This document shows, one piece after another, positions 1 to 7,167 of a DNA stretch of 64,000 nt (position 1 is the stretch's first letter; every line of letters starts with the position of its first letter). The stretch covers positions 1 to 64,000 of the forward strand of contig CATZMZ010000005.1 in NCBI GenBank assembly GCA_958421945.1, written 5' to 3'. Position numbers and translations under genes: made by a program. Source of the stretch: an uncultured Eubacteriales bacterium. GTDB lineage: Bacteria; Bacillota; Clostridia; Christensenellales; Borkfalkiaceae. The notes under the pieces are model-generated. The model made no database searches. It was not told the origin of the DNA and saw nothing but the letters and a program-made list of their open reading frames with translations.

Positions 1-51
1 GATGAACAAATGAAATTTCTTGATGAATGGATAATAAAATCTTCCAAATAA
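1..51 (+). CDS. C-terminal tail of a gene cut by the window edge
   Basis: An open frame enters from the left edge and ends at a TAA at 49-51, giving 16 residues ending in WIIKSSK. It is too short to identify. A clear intrinsic terminator follows about 110 bases later on the same strand, which supports a real gene end here. Confidence 0.35.
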   Translation, partial: DEQMKFLDEWIIKSSK

Positions 52-163
52 ATTCCAATTTATCTGTGAGTTTAACTGTACGTATTTTAATTACCTGTAC
101 GCAAATTTTGATAAGGTGTACGCAAATTGTATCAAAATAAGTATTTGCACACACAGAAAAAAA

Positions 164-197
164 CGAACTCTGATATAAAAACGGAGTTCGCTTTTTT
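164..197 (+). terminator. Intrinsic terminator
   Basis: The 7-bp stem CGAACTC/GAGTTCG has a loop of about 13 nt and is followed by a run of six T. It probably ends the transcript of the gene cut by the left edge. Two copies of TGTACGCAAATT (96-107 and 117-128) lie just upstream and are unexplained. Confidence 0.7.
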
Positions 198-637
198 CTT
201 TTCAAGAGACTTTTTCGACTGAGAAAATCGTCAAATAAAGAGCAGCAATAGACGAAATGCGAGAGATTATGATGATTCGTAAAACCGGAGCGGCTTTCCA
301 TACAAAGGCACTTATTTAAGAAATCTTGGCTATTGCAAAAATAATATAATTTTATAAATTGTTTTGCAAAGTTATAAAAAGCATTGCTTTTGTCTGCACA
401 ATGGAGTATGATATATTTACAAATAAGAATAAATGGCATAAAAGTCGTTTTATGACAAATCCGCAGAGTATGAAATATAAAGAATTTATAACCGAAAAAA
501 GCGATTATCGCAGGGAAAAGAAGCGAATATTAAAAAATAATTATAAGGATAATTTCGGCTTATATTTAATTTGCTGCGGGTTTTGAGGTTTCAGCTTAAC
601 CGTTAATATGGTTTTGGGTTGGGGTAGAGAGGTGCTT
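198..637. other. AT-rich stretch without a convincing gene
   Basis: About 440 bases, richer in A and T than the rest of the window. The only open frame (about 60-75 lysine-rich residues, 359-586 on +) has no ribosome binding site and resembles no family I know. I see no RNA gene or strong repeat here. It may be decayed sequence at the edge of an accessory region. Confidence 0.4.
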
Positions 638-1435
638 ATGAAATACGTTGTCGTTACGGGTGCAAGCGGCGGAATGGGAAGAAAAACCGTCGAACTTCTC
701 GCAAATAGCGGGTTTTTCGTGTTTGCGCTCGACAAAAAAGAGTGCGAACGTCGCGAAAACGTCGTGTGGATAGAAACGGACGTTACGGACGAAAAATGTG
801 TCGCCACGGCGGCGGAAAAGGTGTTAAACGTTACGGGCGAACTGTTTGCCGTTATTCATTTTGCGGGCGTTTACGCGCTCGATTCCTTTATAGAAATCGG
901 GACGGAAGAGCTTGAAAGAATTTTCAGAATTAACCTTTTCGGCGCGATGCTCGTAAACAAAAGCTTTGCGAAATTCTTAAAAAGCGGCAGTCGGATTGTT
1001 ATAACCACAAGCGAACTTGCGCCGCTGAACCCCCTTCCTTTTACGGGGATATACGCGGTTACGAAAGCCGCGCTCGACAAATACGCGTTTTCGCTTGCGA
1101 TGGAAATGCAGCTTTTGGGTGTAAGCGTGTCGGTGCTTCGCGCAGGCGCGGTAAAAACGGCTTTGCTGGGCGCGTCTACCGTTGCGCTCGACAAATTTTG
1201 CGATAAAACGGAGCTTTACACCTGCAACGCGGCAAGGTTTAAAAGAATCGTGGACAAGGTAGAGGCAAGATGTGTTCCGCCTGAAAAAATAGCCGCGAAA
1301 ACACTGAAAATATTAAAGAAAAAACACCCGAAATTCGCTTATACGATAAACCGTAATCCGCTGCTTTTAATGCTTAACGTTTTGCCGCGCGGTTTGCAGC
1401 TGAAAATAATAAAACGCGTGCTTAAAACGAAGTAA
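638..1435 (+). CDS. Short-chain dehydrogenase/reductase (SDR) family protein
   Basis: A 265-residue classical SDR. The Rossmann glycine motif TGASGGMG is at residues 8-15, and the YxxxK catalytic pair is in IYAVTKAALDKYA, preceded by the active-site serine region TTSELAP. I start it at the ATG at 638 because GAGAGG lies just upstream and the glycine motif then has the usual N-terminal position; an in-frame ATG 30 bases earlier is less likely. It should be a cytosolic NAD(P)-dependent oxidoreductase. The substrate cannot be read from sequence. The basic C-terminal tail (IIKRVLKTK) may be peripherally membrane associated, as in some SDRs acting on lipids; this is inference. The gene stands alone and converges with the next one. 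Confidence 0.85.
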   Translation: MKYVVVTGASGGMGRKTVELLANSGFFVFALDKKECERRENVVWIETDVTDEKCVATAAEKVLNVTGELFAVIHFAGVYALDSFIEIGTEELERIFRINLFGAMLVNKSFAKFLKSGSRIVITTSELAPLNPLPFTGIYAVTKAALDKYAFSLAMEMQLLGVSVSVLRAGAVKTALLGASTVALDKFCDKTELYTCNAARFKRIVDKVEARCVPPEKIAAKTLKILKKKHPKFAYTINRNPLLLMLNVLPRGLQLKIIKRVLKTK

Positions 1436-1548
1436 CCGCCGCTGACGGAAATCCGACAACGGTCGTCGAAGCGTTTTTGCATAGAAAGCTTGCGATAAAA
1501 GCGCGCGGGACGGAAAAGATACGGACAAGATTATTACCATAAAACAAA

Positions 1549-1580
1549 AAACGGGTGTGCCTCACAGAGCGCGCCCGTTT
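1549..1580 (-). terminator. Intrinsic terminator of the ECF S-component gene
   Basis: An 11-bp stem (AAACGGGTGTG against CGCGCCCGTTT, allowing G-U pairs). Read on the minus strand it is followed by a T-rich tract, so it fits the end of the leftward transcript from 2165. Confidence 0.6.
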
Positions 1581-1652
1581 AATTTGCGTTATAAAAACCA
1601 AAATCATCGTATCGCAAAGATTAAAGCCGTTACGTCGCAATGGGGGTAAAGC

Positions 1653-2165
1653 TTATTCTTTCGGTGCGGCGAGCAAAAATCTTCTTAACGGCGATTTGAA
1701 CAATAAAATCACGCCTGCTACCGCGCCGACCCCTGCCTGCAAGAACTGGAACGGGAGTTTCGCAATCGCGTATTCGGGAGTGCTGTAAATATACGCCCTG
1801 CCTAACGAATAGCCGACAACCATTATAATAGCGCCGACGGTTACCGCGAGAATCGCCCTGAAAAGCTTCGGTTCTTCCGTTTTTTTGCCGACGATAAGCG
1901 AAATAGCCACCGCCTGTAAGCCGTGCGTTACGAGGGACACGAACATCGGCGCGGGGTAAAAGAAGAAATCGCCCAAAAACGAACCCACGCCGCCCACGAT
2001 AAACGCCGAAAACGGGTCTAATACCAACGCCGCGGTACAAATAATCACGTCGTTTAAGTACAGATGTCCGCCGGGGACGGGAATTCCGAAAGAACTCATT
2101 ATCACGTTTAACGCCGTGAACATTGCCACGAAACACAGTTTTTTCGTTGAAAAATAATTACTCAT
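1653..2165 (-). CDS. ECF transporter S component, possibly for a vitamin B6 compound
   Basis: A 170-residue membrane protein with about five to six hydrophobic segments and the layout of an energy-coupling-factor S component: a short basic N-terminus, then TALNVIMSSFGIPVPGG, and a glycine-rich VGGVGSFLGDFF segment. S components bind a vitamin and pair with a shared EcfT/EcfA module, which is not in this window. The gene is divergent from a MocR-type regulator whose relatives (PdxR) control vitamin B6 genes, so a PdxU-like role is a reasonable inference. Queuosine- or thiamine-type S components are the alternatives. A good Shine-Dalgarno (GGAGG) precedes the ATG. Confidence 0.75.
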   Translation of the reverse strand: MSNYFSTKKLCFVAMFTALNVIMSSFGIPVPGGHLYLNDVIICTAALVLDPFSAFIVGGVGSFLGDFFFYPAPMFVSLVTHGLQAVAISLIVGKKTEEPKLFRAILAVTVGAIIMVVGYSLGRAYIYSTPEYAIAKLPFQFLQAGVGAVAGVILLFKSPLRRFLLAAPKE

Positions 2166-2179
2166 AGTATATACCTCCG

Positions 2180-2209
2180 TTGACTTTTGTTTCTTATTTA
2201 TGATACAAT
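2180..2209 (+). promoter_or_regulatory. Promoter of the MocR-like regulator gene
   Basis: TTGACT (2180-2185) and TACAAT (2204-2209) are separated by 18 nt, placing a start point about 75 bases before the regulator ATG. Confidence 0.55.
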
Positions 2210-2211
2210 AT

Positions 2212-2237
2212 TTTTGGTAATATTAAAAGAACCAAAA
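2212..2237. promoter_or_regulatory. Inverted repeat, candidate operator between divergent genes
   Basis: TTTTGGT (2212-2218) and ACCAAAA (2231-2237) form a perfect inverted repeat just after the -10 box of the regulator promoter. Its position fits an autoregulatory operator that also acts on the divergent transporter gene. This is inference from position and symmetry. Confidence 0.45.
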
Positions 2238-2289
2238 CGACAAAATATTATAATATCAGATTTAAGTCGGCGATTAAGGTAAAGAAGCA

Positions 2290-3387
2290 ATGGAAAAAAA
2301 GTATTTCAACGTATACGAAAAAATCAAGAACAACGTGATCGACGGCGCGTATCCTTACGGAAGCAGGCTGCCGTCAAAGCGGGTTACGGCAGAAGCGTTC
2401 GGTTACAGCGTGATAACGGTGGAGCACGCCTACGAACTTCTTGAAAGCGAGGGGTACGTAGAGGCGAAGGAGCGGAGCGGGTATTACGTTTCGTATCGGT
2501 CGGGCGATTCTTTTAACGGAACGGGCGCGAGAGAAATAACGTTCGTCGGAGGAACGGCGATTAAGTTTGACGAAACCCCCTTTCCGTTTTCTGTTTACGC
2601 GGGCGCGATAAGATTCGTTTTGTCCGAGTACGGCGAAAGACTTTACGAAAAATCGCCTAACGCGGGTACGGACGAGCTTAAAGAGTCAATCAGGGAATAC
2701 CTTGCGCGAAGCAGGGGGATTACCGTGCGGCGCGAACGCATAATCGTAGGCAGCGGTGCGGAATATCTTTACGGATTGATTACCGAACTTTTGGGTCGCG
2801 ATAAGGTTTACGCAATCGAAGAACCGTCTTACAAAAAAATCGAAAGCGTTTATTCCGCGAACGGGGTCGTTATCGAAAGGCTTAAACTCGGGGACGACGG
2901 AATAATTTCCTCCGAGCTGGCTCGCTCCAAAGCAAACGTTCTGCACGTAACGCCGTTCCGAAGCTATCCGACGGGCGTTACCGCGTCCGCGTCGAAAAAG
3001 AACGAATATCTGCGTTGGGCGGAACGGGGTTTCGGGGAGAAAGGGCGGCAGACTTTGCCGAGATTTATCGTCGAGGACGATTACGAATCGGAGTTTTCGC
3101 TTTCGTCCAAAACCGCTGACACGATTTTTGCAAACGATAAAACCGATTGCGTGATATACGTCAACACTTTTTCCAAAACGATTTCGCCCGCGCTTCGCGT
3201 CGGGTATATGCTTATCCCCGAGCGGCTCGTCGGCGATTTTAACGAAAAACTTGGGTTTTATTCCTGTTCAGTGCCGGTTTTGGAGCAGTTCTTAATAGCA
3301 AAATTATTAAACGACGGCAGCTTCGAGCGGCATTTAAATCGCGTTCGCCGAGCAAGGAAAAAACAAAATTCGGGCGAAAAACAGTAA
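2290..3387 (+). CDS. MocR/PdxR-type GntR regulator with a shortened aminotransferase domain
   Basis: 365 residues. The first ~70 form a GntR winged helix (GSRLPSKRVTAEAFGYSVITVEHAYELLESEGYVEA). The rest is a fold-type I aminotransferase domain, with NTFSKTISPALRVGY carrying the PLP lysine at about K296. MocR proteins are usually 440-500 residues. This one stops soon after FERHLNRVRRARKK, so most of the small C-terminal domain is missing; neither other frame downstream restores a plausible continuation. Relatives such as PdxR bind PLP and control pyridoxal synthesis or uptake. The divergent S-component gene is the likely target. Whether the truncated form still works is unknown. Confidence 0.8.
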   Translation: MEKKYFNVYEKIKNNVIDGAYPYGSRLPSKRVTAEAFGYSVITVEHAYELLESEGYVEAKERSGYYVSYRSGDSFNGTGAREITFVGGTAIKFDETPFPFSVYAGAIRFVLSEYGERLYEKSPNAGTDELKESIREYLARSRGITVRRERIIVGSGAEYLYGLITELLGRDKVYAIEEPSYKKIESVYSANGVVIERLKLGDDGIISSELARSKANVLHVTPFRSYPTGVTASASKKNEYLRWAERGFGEKGRQTLPRFIVEDDYESEFSLSSKTADTIFANDKTDCVIYVNTFSKTISPALRVGYMLIPERLVGDFNEKLGFYSCSVPVLEQFLIAKLLNDGSFERHLNRVRRARKKQNSGEKQ

Positions 3388-3422
3388 AATTCTTCGGCTG
3401 TTTTTTAACGGGGCAAGCGTGC

Positions 3423-3456
3423 GCGGCGCTGCGACAATTTCTTATCGCAGCGCCGC
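3423..3456 (+). terminator. Strong GC-rich hairpin after the MocR-like gene
   Basis: A perfect 12-bp stem (GCGGCGCTGCGA/TCGCAGCGCCGC) with a 10-nt loop. No T-run follows, so termination is possible but not certain. Confidence 0.45.
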
Positions 3457-3523
3457 CGATTCGTCATAATTTGTCGAAGAAAGGCATAAGATATATTATT
3501 TATAAAAAGGGGAATAATATATC

Positions 3524-3772
3524 GTGAACGACGAAATAGCCGAAAGAGTTAAAACGGAAGCATTTTACATAGCGGACACGGGCGCGACCGTGCGAAAAAC
3601 CGCCGCAGTATTCGGCGTCAGCAAATCGACCGTACATAAGGACGTTACCGAGCGACTTGCGACGCTCGATAAAGATTTACATAAAAAGGTTAAAAGGGTT
3701 TTGCAAATCAACCTCGAAGAACGCCATATACGCGGCGGCGCAGCTACGAAACGCAAATATCTGACGATTTAA
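3524..3772 (+). CDS. spoIIID: Sporulation transcription factor SpoIIID
   Basis: 82 residues, the usual length. A helix-turn-helix is visible (TVRKTAAVFGVSKSTVHKDVTERL, residues 22-45), followed by the basic C-terminus with the family hallmark ERHIRGGAATKRKY. SpoIIID is a DNA-binding regulator of the mother cell that works with sigma-E during sporulation. I use the GTG start at 3524, preceded by AAAGGGG at good spacing. It sits alone between the MocR-like gene and a transporter. Its presence suggests a spore-forming organism or a recent loss of that ability. Confidence 0.93.
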   Translation: MNDEIAERVKTEAFYIADTGATVRKTAAVFGVSKSTVHKDVTERLATLDKDLHKKVKRVLQINLEERHIRGGAATKRKYLTI

Positions 3773-3843
3773 TCCGCGTGCGGCGCAATAAGGACGATGT
3801 GCGGACGAAATGCGGGGCAGGACGAAAAAATAAAACGATTTGC

Positions 3844-3872
3844 TTGACATTCGTTTGGTTTTGCGTTAAAAT
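3844..3872 (+). promoter_or_regulatory. Promoter of the NitT/TauT-type ABC transporter operon
   Basis: TTGACA (3844-3849), exactly 17 nt, TAAAAT (3867-3872). The start point should be near 3880, giving a leader of about 200 nt before the first gene. Confidence 0.8.
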
Positions 3873-3879
3873 ATAATCG

Positions 3880-4013
3880 TAAATTACCTGAGTCGGAAGG
3901 TTCGCCCTGACGGTAAAGGACTGAATACCGAATTTTAAGGCGCGTTTGGTTCGCCTTATTAAATCGTGTAACTCCCTTTGCCCGAATTCGGCGGAGGGAG
4001 TGTTCTTTTTTTG
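3880..4013 (+). ncRNA. Structured leader with intrinsic terminator; unassigned riboswitch-like element
   Basis: Stem 1: TTACC/GGTAA (3884-3888 with 3912-3916) plus GTCGG/CTGAC (3892-3896 with 3907-3911). Stem 2: TAAGGCG/CGCCTTA (3936-3942 with 3952-3958). Terminator: ACTCCCT/AGGGAGT (3971-3977 with 3995-4001) enclosing CCGAATTCGG, then seven T. An alternative pairing exists: CCGAATT (3928-3934) can pair with AATTCGG (3985-3991) in the terminator arm. GGTTCGCC occurs twice (3899-3906 and 3949-3956). This looks like a switch between terminator and antiterminator ahead of the transporter genes. It does not show the TPP, SAM, FMN, purine or lysine aptamer motifs that I know. Confidence 0.65.
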
Positions 4014-4078
4014 TCAAACGGAAAAAACTCGCGTCCGATTTACGTGTAACGGATTAAAAAATCTAACGGGAGCTTAAT

Positions 4079-5101
4079 ATGAAAAAGTTATTTACGGTGT
4101 TTTTAACGGCGGTTTTGTGCGTTTTGGCGGTTGCGGGCGTTGCCTGCGACGGCTGCGGAAACGAAAAAGGAGATAACGGAAAAGATAACGCGAGCGTAAA
4201 CTATACGTTTTACGCGCCCGACGGCGCACCCGCGTTGTCGCTCGCTAAATTCATAAGCGAGGGGCAAAATTTCGACGAAAATAGCAAGTTCGAGTATCGC
4301 GTCGTGTCGGCAACCGATATAGGCGGCGTTATGCAAAAGGGAACGGGCGATTTCGTGATAATCCCCGTCAACGCGGCAAGTAAGCTTTACAAAGCGAACG
4401 CAAGCGACCCGTATATAATGCTTTCCGTCGTTACGCACGGCAATCTTTATATAATGAGCAAGGGCGAAAACACGCTTGACGCGCTGGTCGGCAAGGTCGT
4501 CGGCGTTATCGGTATGGGCAATGTTCCCGATTTAACGTTTAAAGCCGTCCTTAAAGCTGCAAACGTCGATTACGAGGTCAGCGACACGCCCGTCGAAGGC
4601 AAGGTGGCGTTAAAATATTTCAATACCGCTTCCGATATGATTCCCTTGCTTAAAAAAGGTGCGCTCGGAATAGGGCTGTTGCCCGAACCCGCCGCAACGA
4701 AGCTAACGAAAATCGCCCCCGAATATTCGCTTGCGCTCGATTTGCAAAAGCTTTACGACGCGGAAAAAAGCGGTTATCCGCAAGCCGTTTTAATGGTTAA
4801 AAAGAGCGTTTCGGCTAATCGCGCACTCGTGGAGAAAATTGCCGACGCGTTCGCCGACAACGTCGATTGGGTTAAGCAAAACGCCCAAAAAGCCGTAGAA
4901 GCGGTCAACGGCGCGCTCGCGGAAGGGGTAACGCCCTCGCTGTCGGCGGACGCTATCACACCCGAAGTTATCGAAAACTGCAAAATTTTCTGGCAGTCGG
5001 CGGTAAGCGCGAAAGCGGAGGTTAAAAGCTACCTTTCCGCTATCAAGGCAATAGAAAACAAGTCCGCGAACGACGTTACGGACGAGTTTTTCGCAGACTA
5101 A
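4079..5101 (+). CDS. ABC transporter substrate-binding lipoprotein, NitT/TauT type
   Basis: 340 residues. The N-terminus has a lipoprotein signal peptide with the lipobox VAGVAC (Cys near residue 23), followed by a charged low-complexity linker. The mature part has the layout of NMT1/THI5-like or SsuA-type binding proteins: FYAPDGAPALSLAKFI at the start and the hinge region DFVIIPVNAASKLYKAN. It should sit on the outer face of the membrane and deliver a small solute to the permease encoded next. Possible ligands include sulfonates, thiamine precursors or guanidine-like compounds; the sequence does not decide. The structured leader upstream suggests ligand-controlled expression. Confidence 0.8.
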   Translation: MKKLFTVFLTAVLCVLAVAGVACDGCGNEKGDNGKDNASVNYTFYAPDGAPALSLAKFISEGQNFDENSKFEYRVVSATDIGGVMQKGTGDFVIIPVNAASKLYKANASDPYIMLSVVTHGNLYIMSKGENTLDALVGKVVGVIGMGNVPDLTFKAVLKAANVDYEVSDTPVEGKVALKYFNTASDMIPLLKKGALGIGLLPEPAATKLTKIAPEYSLALDLQKLYDAEKSGYPQAVLMVKKSVSANRALVEKIADAFADNVDWVKQNAQKAVEAVNGALAEGVTPSLSADAITPEVIENCKIFWQSAVSAKAEVKSYLSAIKAIENKSANDVTDEFFAD

Positions 5102-5218
5102 CGGCATAAAGTTAAGACGATATCGCACATTCGGGAACGAAACGCCCGACTCATAGTGTTATAACCTGAAAACAAACGGAAACCGGGCGGCGCGGAAAGG
5201 GTCTTGAAAAGGGCAAAA

Positions 5219-5977
5219 ATGAAGATTAAAAACGGAAAATATTTAAGTTTAATATGCTCACTGTTGACCGTGGCTGCAATACTGATTTTGTGGACGCTCG
5301 CGGCGGCGGCAGTGGATAGCGAATACGTTTTGCCGACGGTGGGCGAAACGCTTTCCGCCGCGGTTAAAATGTTTGCGGACAAGGCGTTTTACGTAGCCAT
5401 GGGCGGCACGTTGATAAGGGTAGCGATTGCGTTTTTGTTATCATTTTCAATTGCCCTTACAATAGCGTTTGCTAGCTATAAAAGCGAAGTATGCGGCGCG
5501 GTGTTTGCGCCGTTAATCAAGATTATGCGCGCGTTGCCGACGGTGGCGGTGGTTCTTTTGCTTTTGTTCTGGACGAATTCCCGCGTTGCGCCCGTAATCG
5601 TAACGATGCTGGTGGTAATCCCCACGCTTTTCACCGATTTAAGCAACGCGTTTAACGGAATAGACAGGGACTTAACGGAAATGTGCAAAGCGTTTTCCGT
5701 ACCTTCGCGCGAGCGGTTTTTAAAGGTGGAATTTCCGCAGGTTCTGCCGTCGCTGCTTAATTCGGCGGGGGCCGGGCTGTCGCTTAATTTAAAGCTTATG
5801 GTGGCGGCGGAAGTGCTTGCGCAAACCGCGCGTTCGGCGGGGTATCTGTTAAATACCGCAAAGGTTTATTTTGAAATATCCGAAATGCTCGCGTTGGTTG
5901 CGGTCATCATCGTGGCGGGCGTAATCGTAGAATACGTTTTCGCGGCGTTCGCGAAAAAGGCGGCTGAACGTTTATGA
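5219..5977 (+). CDS. ABC transporter permease, NitT/TauT type
   Basis: About 252 residues and roughly six membrane segments, typical of SsuC/ThiX-type permeases. The EAA loop that docks the ATPase is visible in the middle (LTEMCKAFSVPSRERFLKVEFPQVLPSLLNSAG). I start at the ATG at 5219 behind AAAAGGG; a TTG at 5204 is also possible. The last four bases overlap the ATPase gene start (ATGA), so the two are translationally coupled. It forms an importer with the binding protein upstream and the ATPase downstream. Confidence 0.85.
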   Translation: MKIKNGKYLSLICSLLTVAAILILWTLAAAAVDSEYVLPTVGETLSAAVKMFADKAFYVAMGGTLIRVAIAFLLSFSIALTIAFASYKSEVCGAVFAPLIKIMRALPTVAVVLLLLFWTNSRVAPVIVTMLVVIPTLFTDLSNAFNGIDRDLTEMCKAFSVPSRERFLKVEFPQVLPSLLNSAGAGLSLNLKLMVAAEVLAQTARSAGYLLNTAKVYFEISEMLALVAVIIVAGVIVEYVFAAFAKKAAERL

Positions 5978-6726
5978 ACAACCGAAATTTTAACGACAAC
6001 GAAAATTTAACCGATACGTCGGGACAGCCCGATAACACGGGCTTTAACGACGGCGAAATCCTGCTTAAAAACGTTTGCAAAAGTTACGGCGGCGTGCGCG
6101 TGTACGATAATTTCAACGCGCGGATAAAAAAGCACGCGATAACGGCAATTCTCGGCGAAAGCGGCTCGGGTAAAACCACGCTTTTAAATATTATCGCGGG
6201 GTTGACCGATTATTCTGGCGAGGTAACGGGCGTAACCAAACCCGTTTCGTTCGTTTTTCAGCGGGACAGGCTCGTTAAAACGCTTACCGCGGAACAGAAC
6301 GTCAGGCTTGTCGCAAAGGACGCGGACGTTAAAGCGGCGTTTAATGCGGTCGGGCTTTCGGGGTGCGAACACATGTACCCGAAAGAGCTTTCCGCCGGCA
6401 TGGCAAGGCGGGTGGCGTTTTTGCGCGCGTTTTTGTTTAACTCGGACACGGTGCTTATGGACGAACCGTTCGTAAACCTCGACGTCGCCACGAAATACAG
6501 GCTGATTGACGAGGTAAAAAGCGTTCACGCCAAAACCGGGAAAACGCTCGTAGTGGTTACGCACGACGTAAAGGAGGCCGCGGAACTTGCCGAAAACGTA
6601 GCCGTATTATCGCGCGGTAAAATCGTTTACGAGCGCGCGGGGCTTAACGCTTGCGACAAAGAAAAAACCGAGGCGGAATTGCTCGGCGTAATGCTCGGTT
6701 TGGGTAACGGGTCAGACAATAATTAA
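5974..6726 (+). CDS. ABC transporter ATPase, NitT/TauT type
   Basis: 250 residues with all ABC motifs: Walker A GESGSGKTT near residue 54, the Q-loop in VFQRDRL, signature LSAGMARRVA (the usual second glycine is alanine), Walker B VLMDEPF and the H-loop VVTHD. The first ~28 residues are an Asn/Asp-rich extension outside the conserved fold. It should power the importer formed with the two genes upstream. The overlap with the permease gene supports one operon, which ends at the terminator at 6782. Confidence 0.9.
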   Translation: MNNRNFNDNENLTDTSGQPDNTGFNDGEILLKNVCKSYGGVRVYDNFNARIKKHAITAILGESGSGKTTLLNIIAGLTDYSGEVTGVTKPVSFVFQRDRLVKTLTAEQNVRLVAKDADVKAAFNAVGLSGCEHMYPKELSAGMARRVAFLRAFLFNSDTVLMDEPFVNLDVATKYRLIDEVKSVHAKTGKTLVVVTHDVKEAAELAENVAVLSRGKIVYERAGLNACDKEKTEAELLGVMLGLGNGSDNN

Positions 6727-6781
6727 AAACAATCGCGCAAACTGCAATAGCTATAGGGATATTAATTCAAAATAAAAGTGC

Positions 6782-6824
6782 AGCCCACTATACTTCGCAA
6801 AAAGCGAAATATGGTGGGCTTTTC
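6782..6824 (+). terminator. Intrinsic terminator of the ABC transporter operon
   Basis: AGCCCAC (6782-6788) pairs with GTGGGCT (6814-6820), with an inner stem TTCGC/GCGAA, followed by TTTTC. Confidence 0.75.
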
Positions 6825-6856
6825 TTATCCACAAAAATTAAAGATTTAAGTTATAT

Positions 6857-7058
6857 TTTTAGTCTTGTGGCTAAAAGTGATATGCAAGTATCTTGCGTTA
6901 TGTTTTGACCTGTGGTCAAAGTTATATTATATTTACCTTAACTTTCACAGTAGTGAAAATATAACTTTGCATAGCAAAATATAACTGCGAAAGCAATATC
7001 ACTTGCCGAAAGGCAAATATAGTTGTGGCGTAACGATAAATCCCTATCGCTACGCCAC
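6857..7058. repeat. Array of about eight small hairpins separated by ATATAAC/ATATCAC-like linkers
   Basis: Successive stems: TTTTAG/CTAAAA (6857, 6871), GCAAG/CTTGC (6884, 6892), TTTGACC/GGTCAAA (6904, 6914), TTTCAC/GTGAAA (6943, 6953), TTTGC/GCAAA (6966, 6974), TGC/GCA with a GAAA loop (6986, 6993), TTGCC/GGCAA with a GAAA loop (7003, 7012), and a long final hairpin GTGGCGTA/TACGCCAC (7025, 7051) with an inner CGATA/TATCG. Linkers are variants of ATATAAC, ATATCAC or GTTATAT. The stems differ in sequence while the linkers are shared, so it is not a simple tandem repeat. It lies between convergent genes and has no open frame. I do not recognise it as a named element. Confidence 0.7.
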
Positions 7059-7134
7059 TAATGCGCGGGGTCGGGATAAACGGGATATATAATGAATTGT
7101 CAAACTAAGTGCAACACTTAGAAAGATTATGATT

Positions 7135-7167
7135 TTACGCCGTCGTTAAATTTTAACGACGGCGTAA
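7135..7167. terminator. Palindromic hairpin overlapping the end of the ApbE gene
   Basis: TTACGCCGTCGTTAAA (7135-7150) pairs perfectly with 7152-7167, leaving a one-base centre. The stop codon of the leftward ApbE gene lies inside it. It may end transcription of that gene, although the following T content is modest. Confidence 0.5.

Noticed and set aside
359..586. Small lysine-rich open frame in the AT-rich left end
   Set aside because: It has no ribosome binding site, a rare start codon and no resemblance to a family; its composition matches the noncoding AT-rich surroundings.
3388..3523. Continuation of the MocR-like regulator in another frame
   Set aside because: Both alternative frames were read and neither gives the expected C-terminal aminotransferase domain.
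3880..4013. TPP riboswitch ahead of a ThiXYZ-like transporter
   Set aside because: The CUGAGA and ACC...GAACCUGAUC motifs of the TPP aptamer are missing, although CTGAG occurs once by chance.
6857..7058. CRISPR array
   Set aside because: The hairpin stems all differ, there is no constant repeat with unique spacers of equal length, and no cas genes are near.
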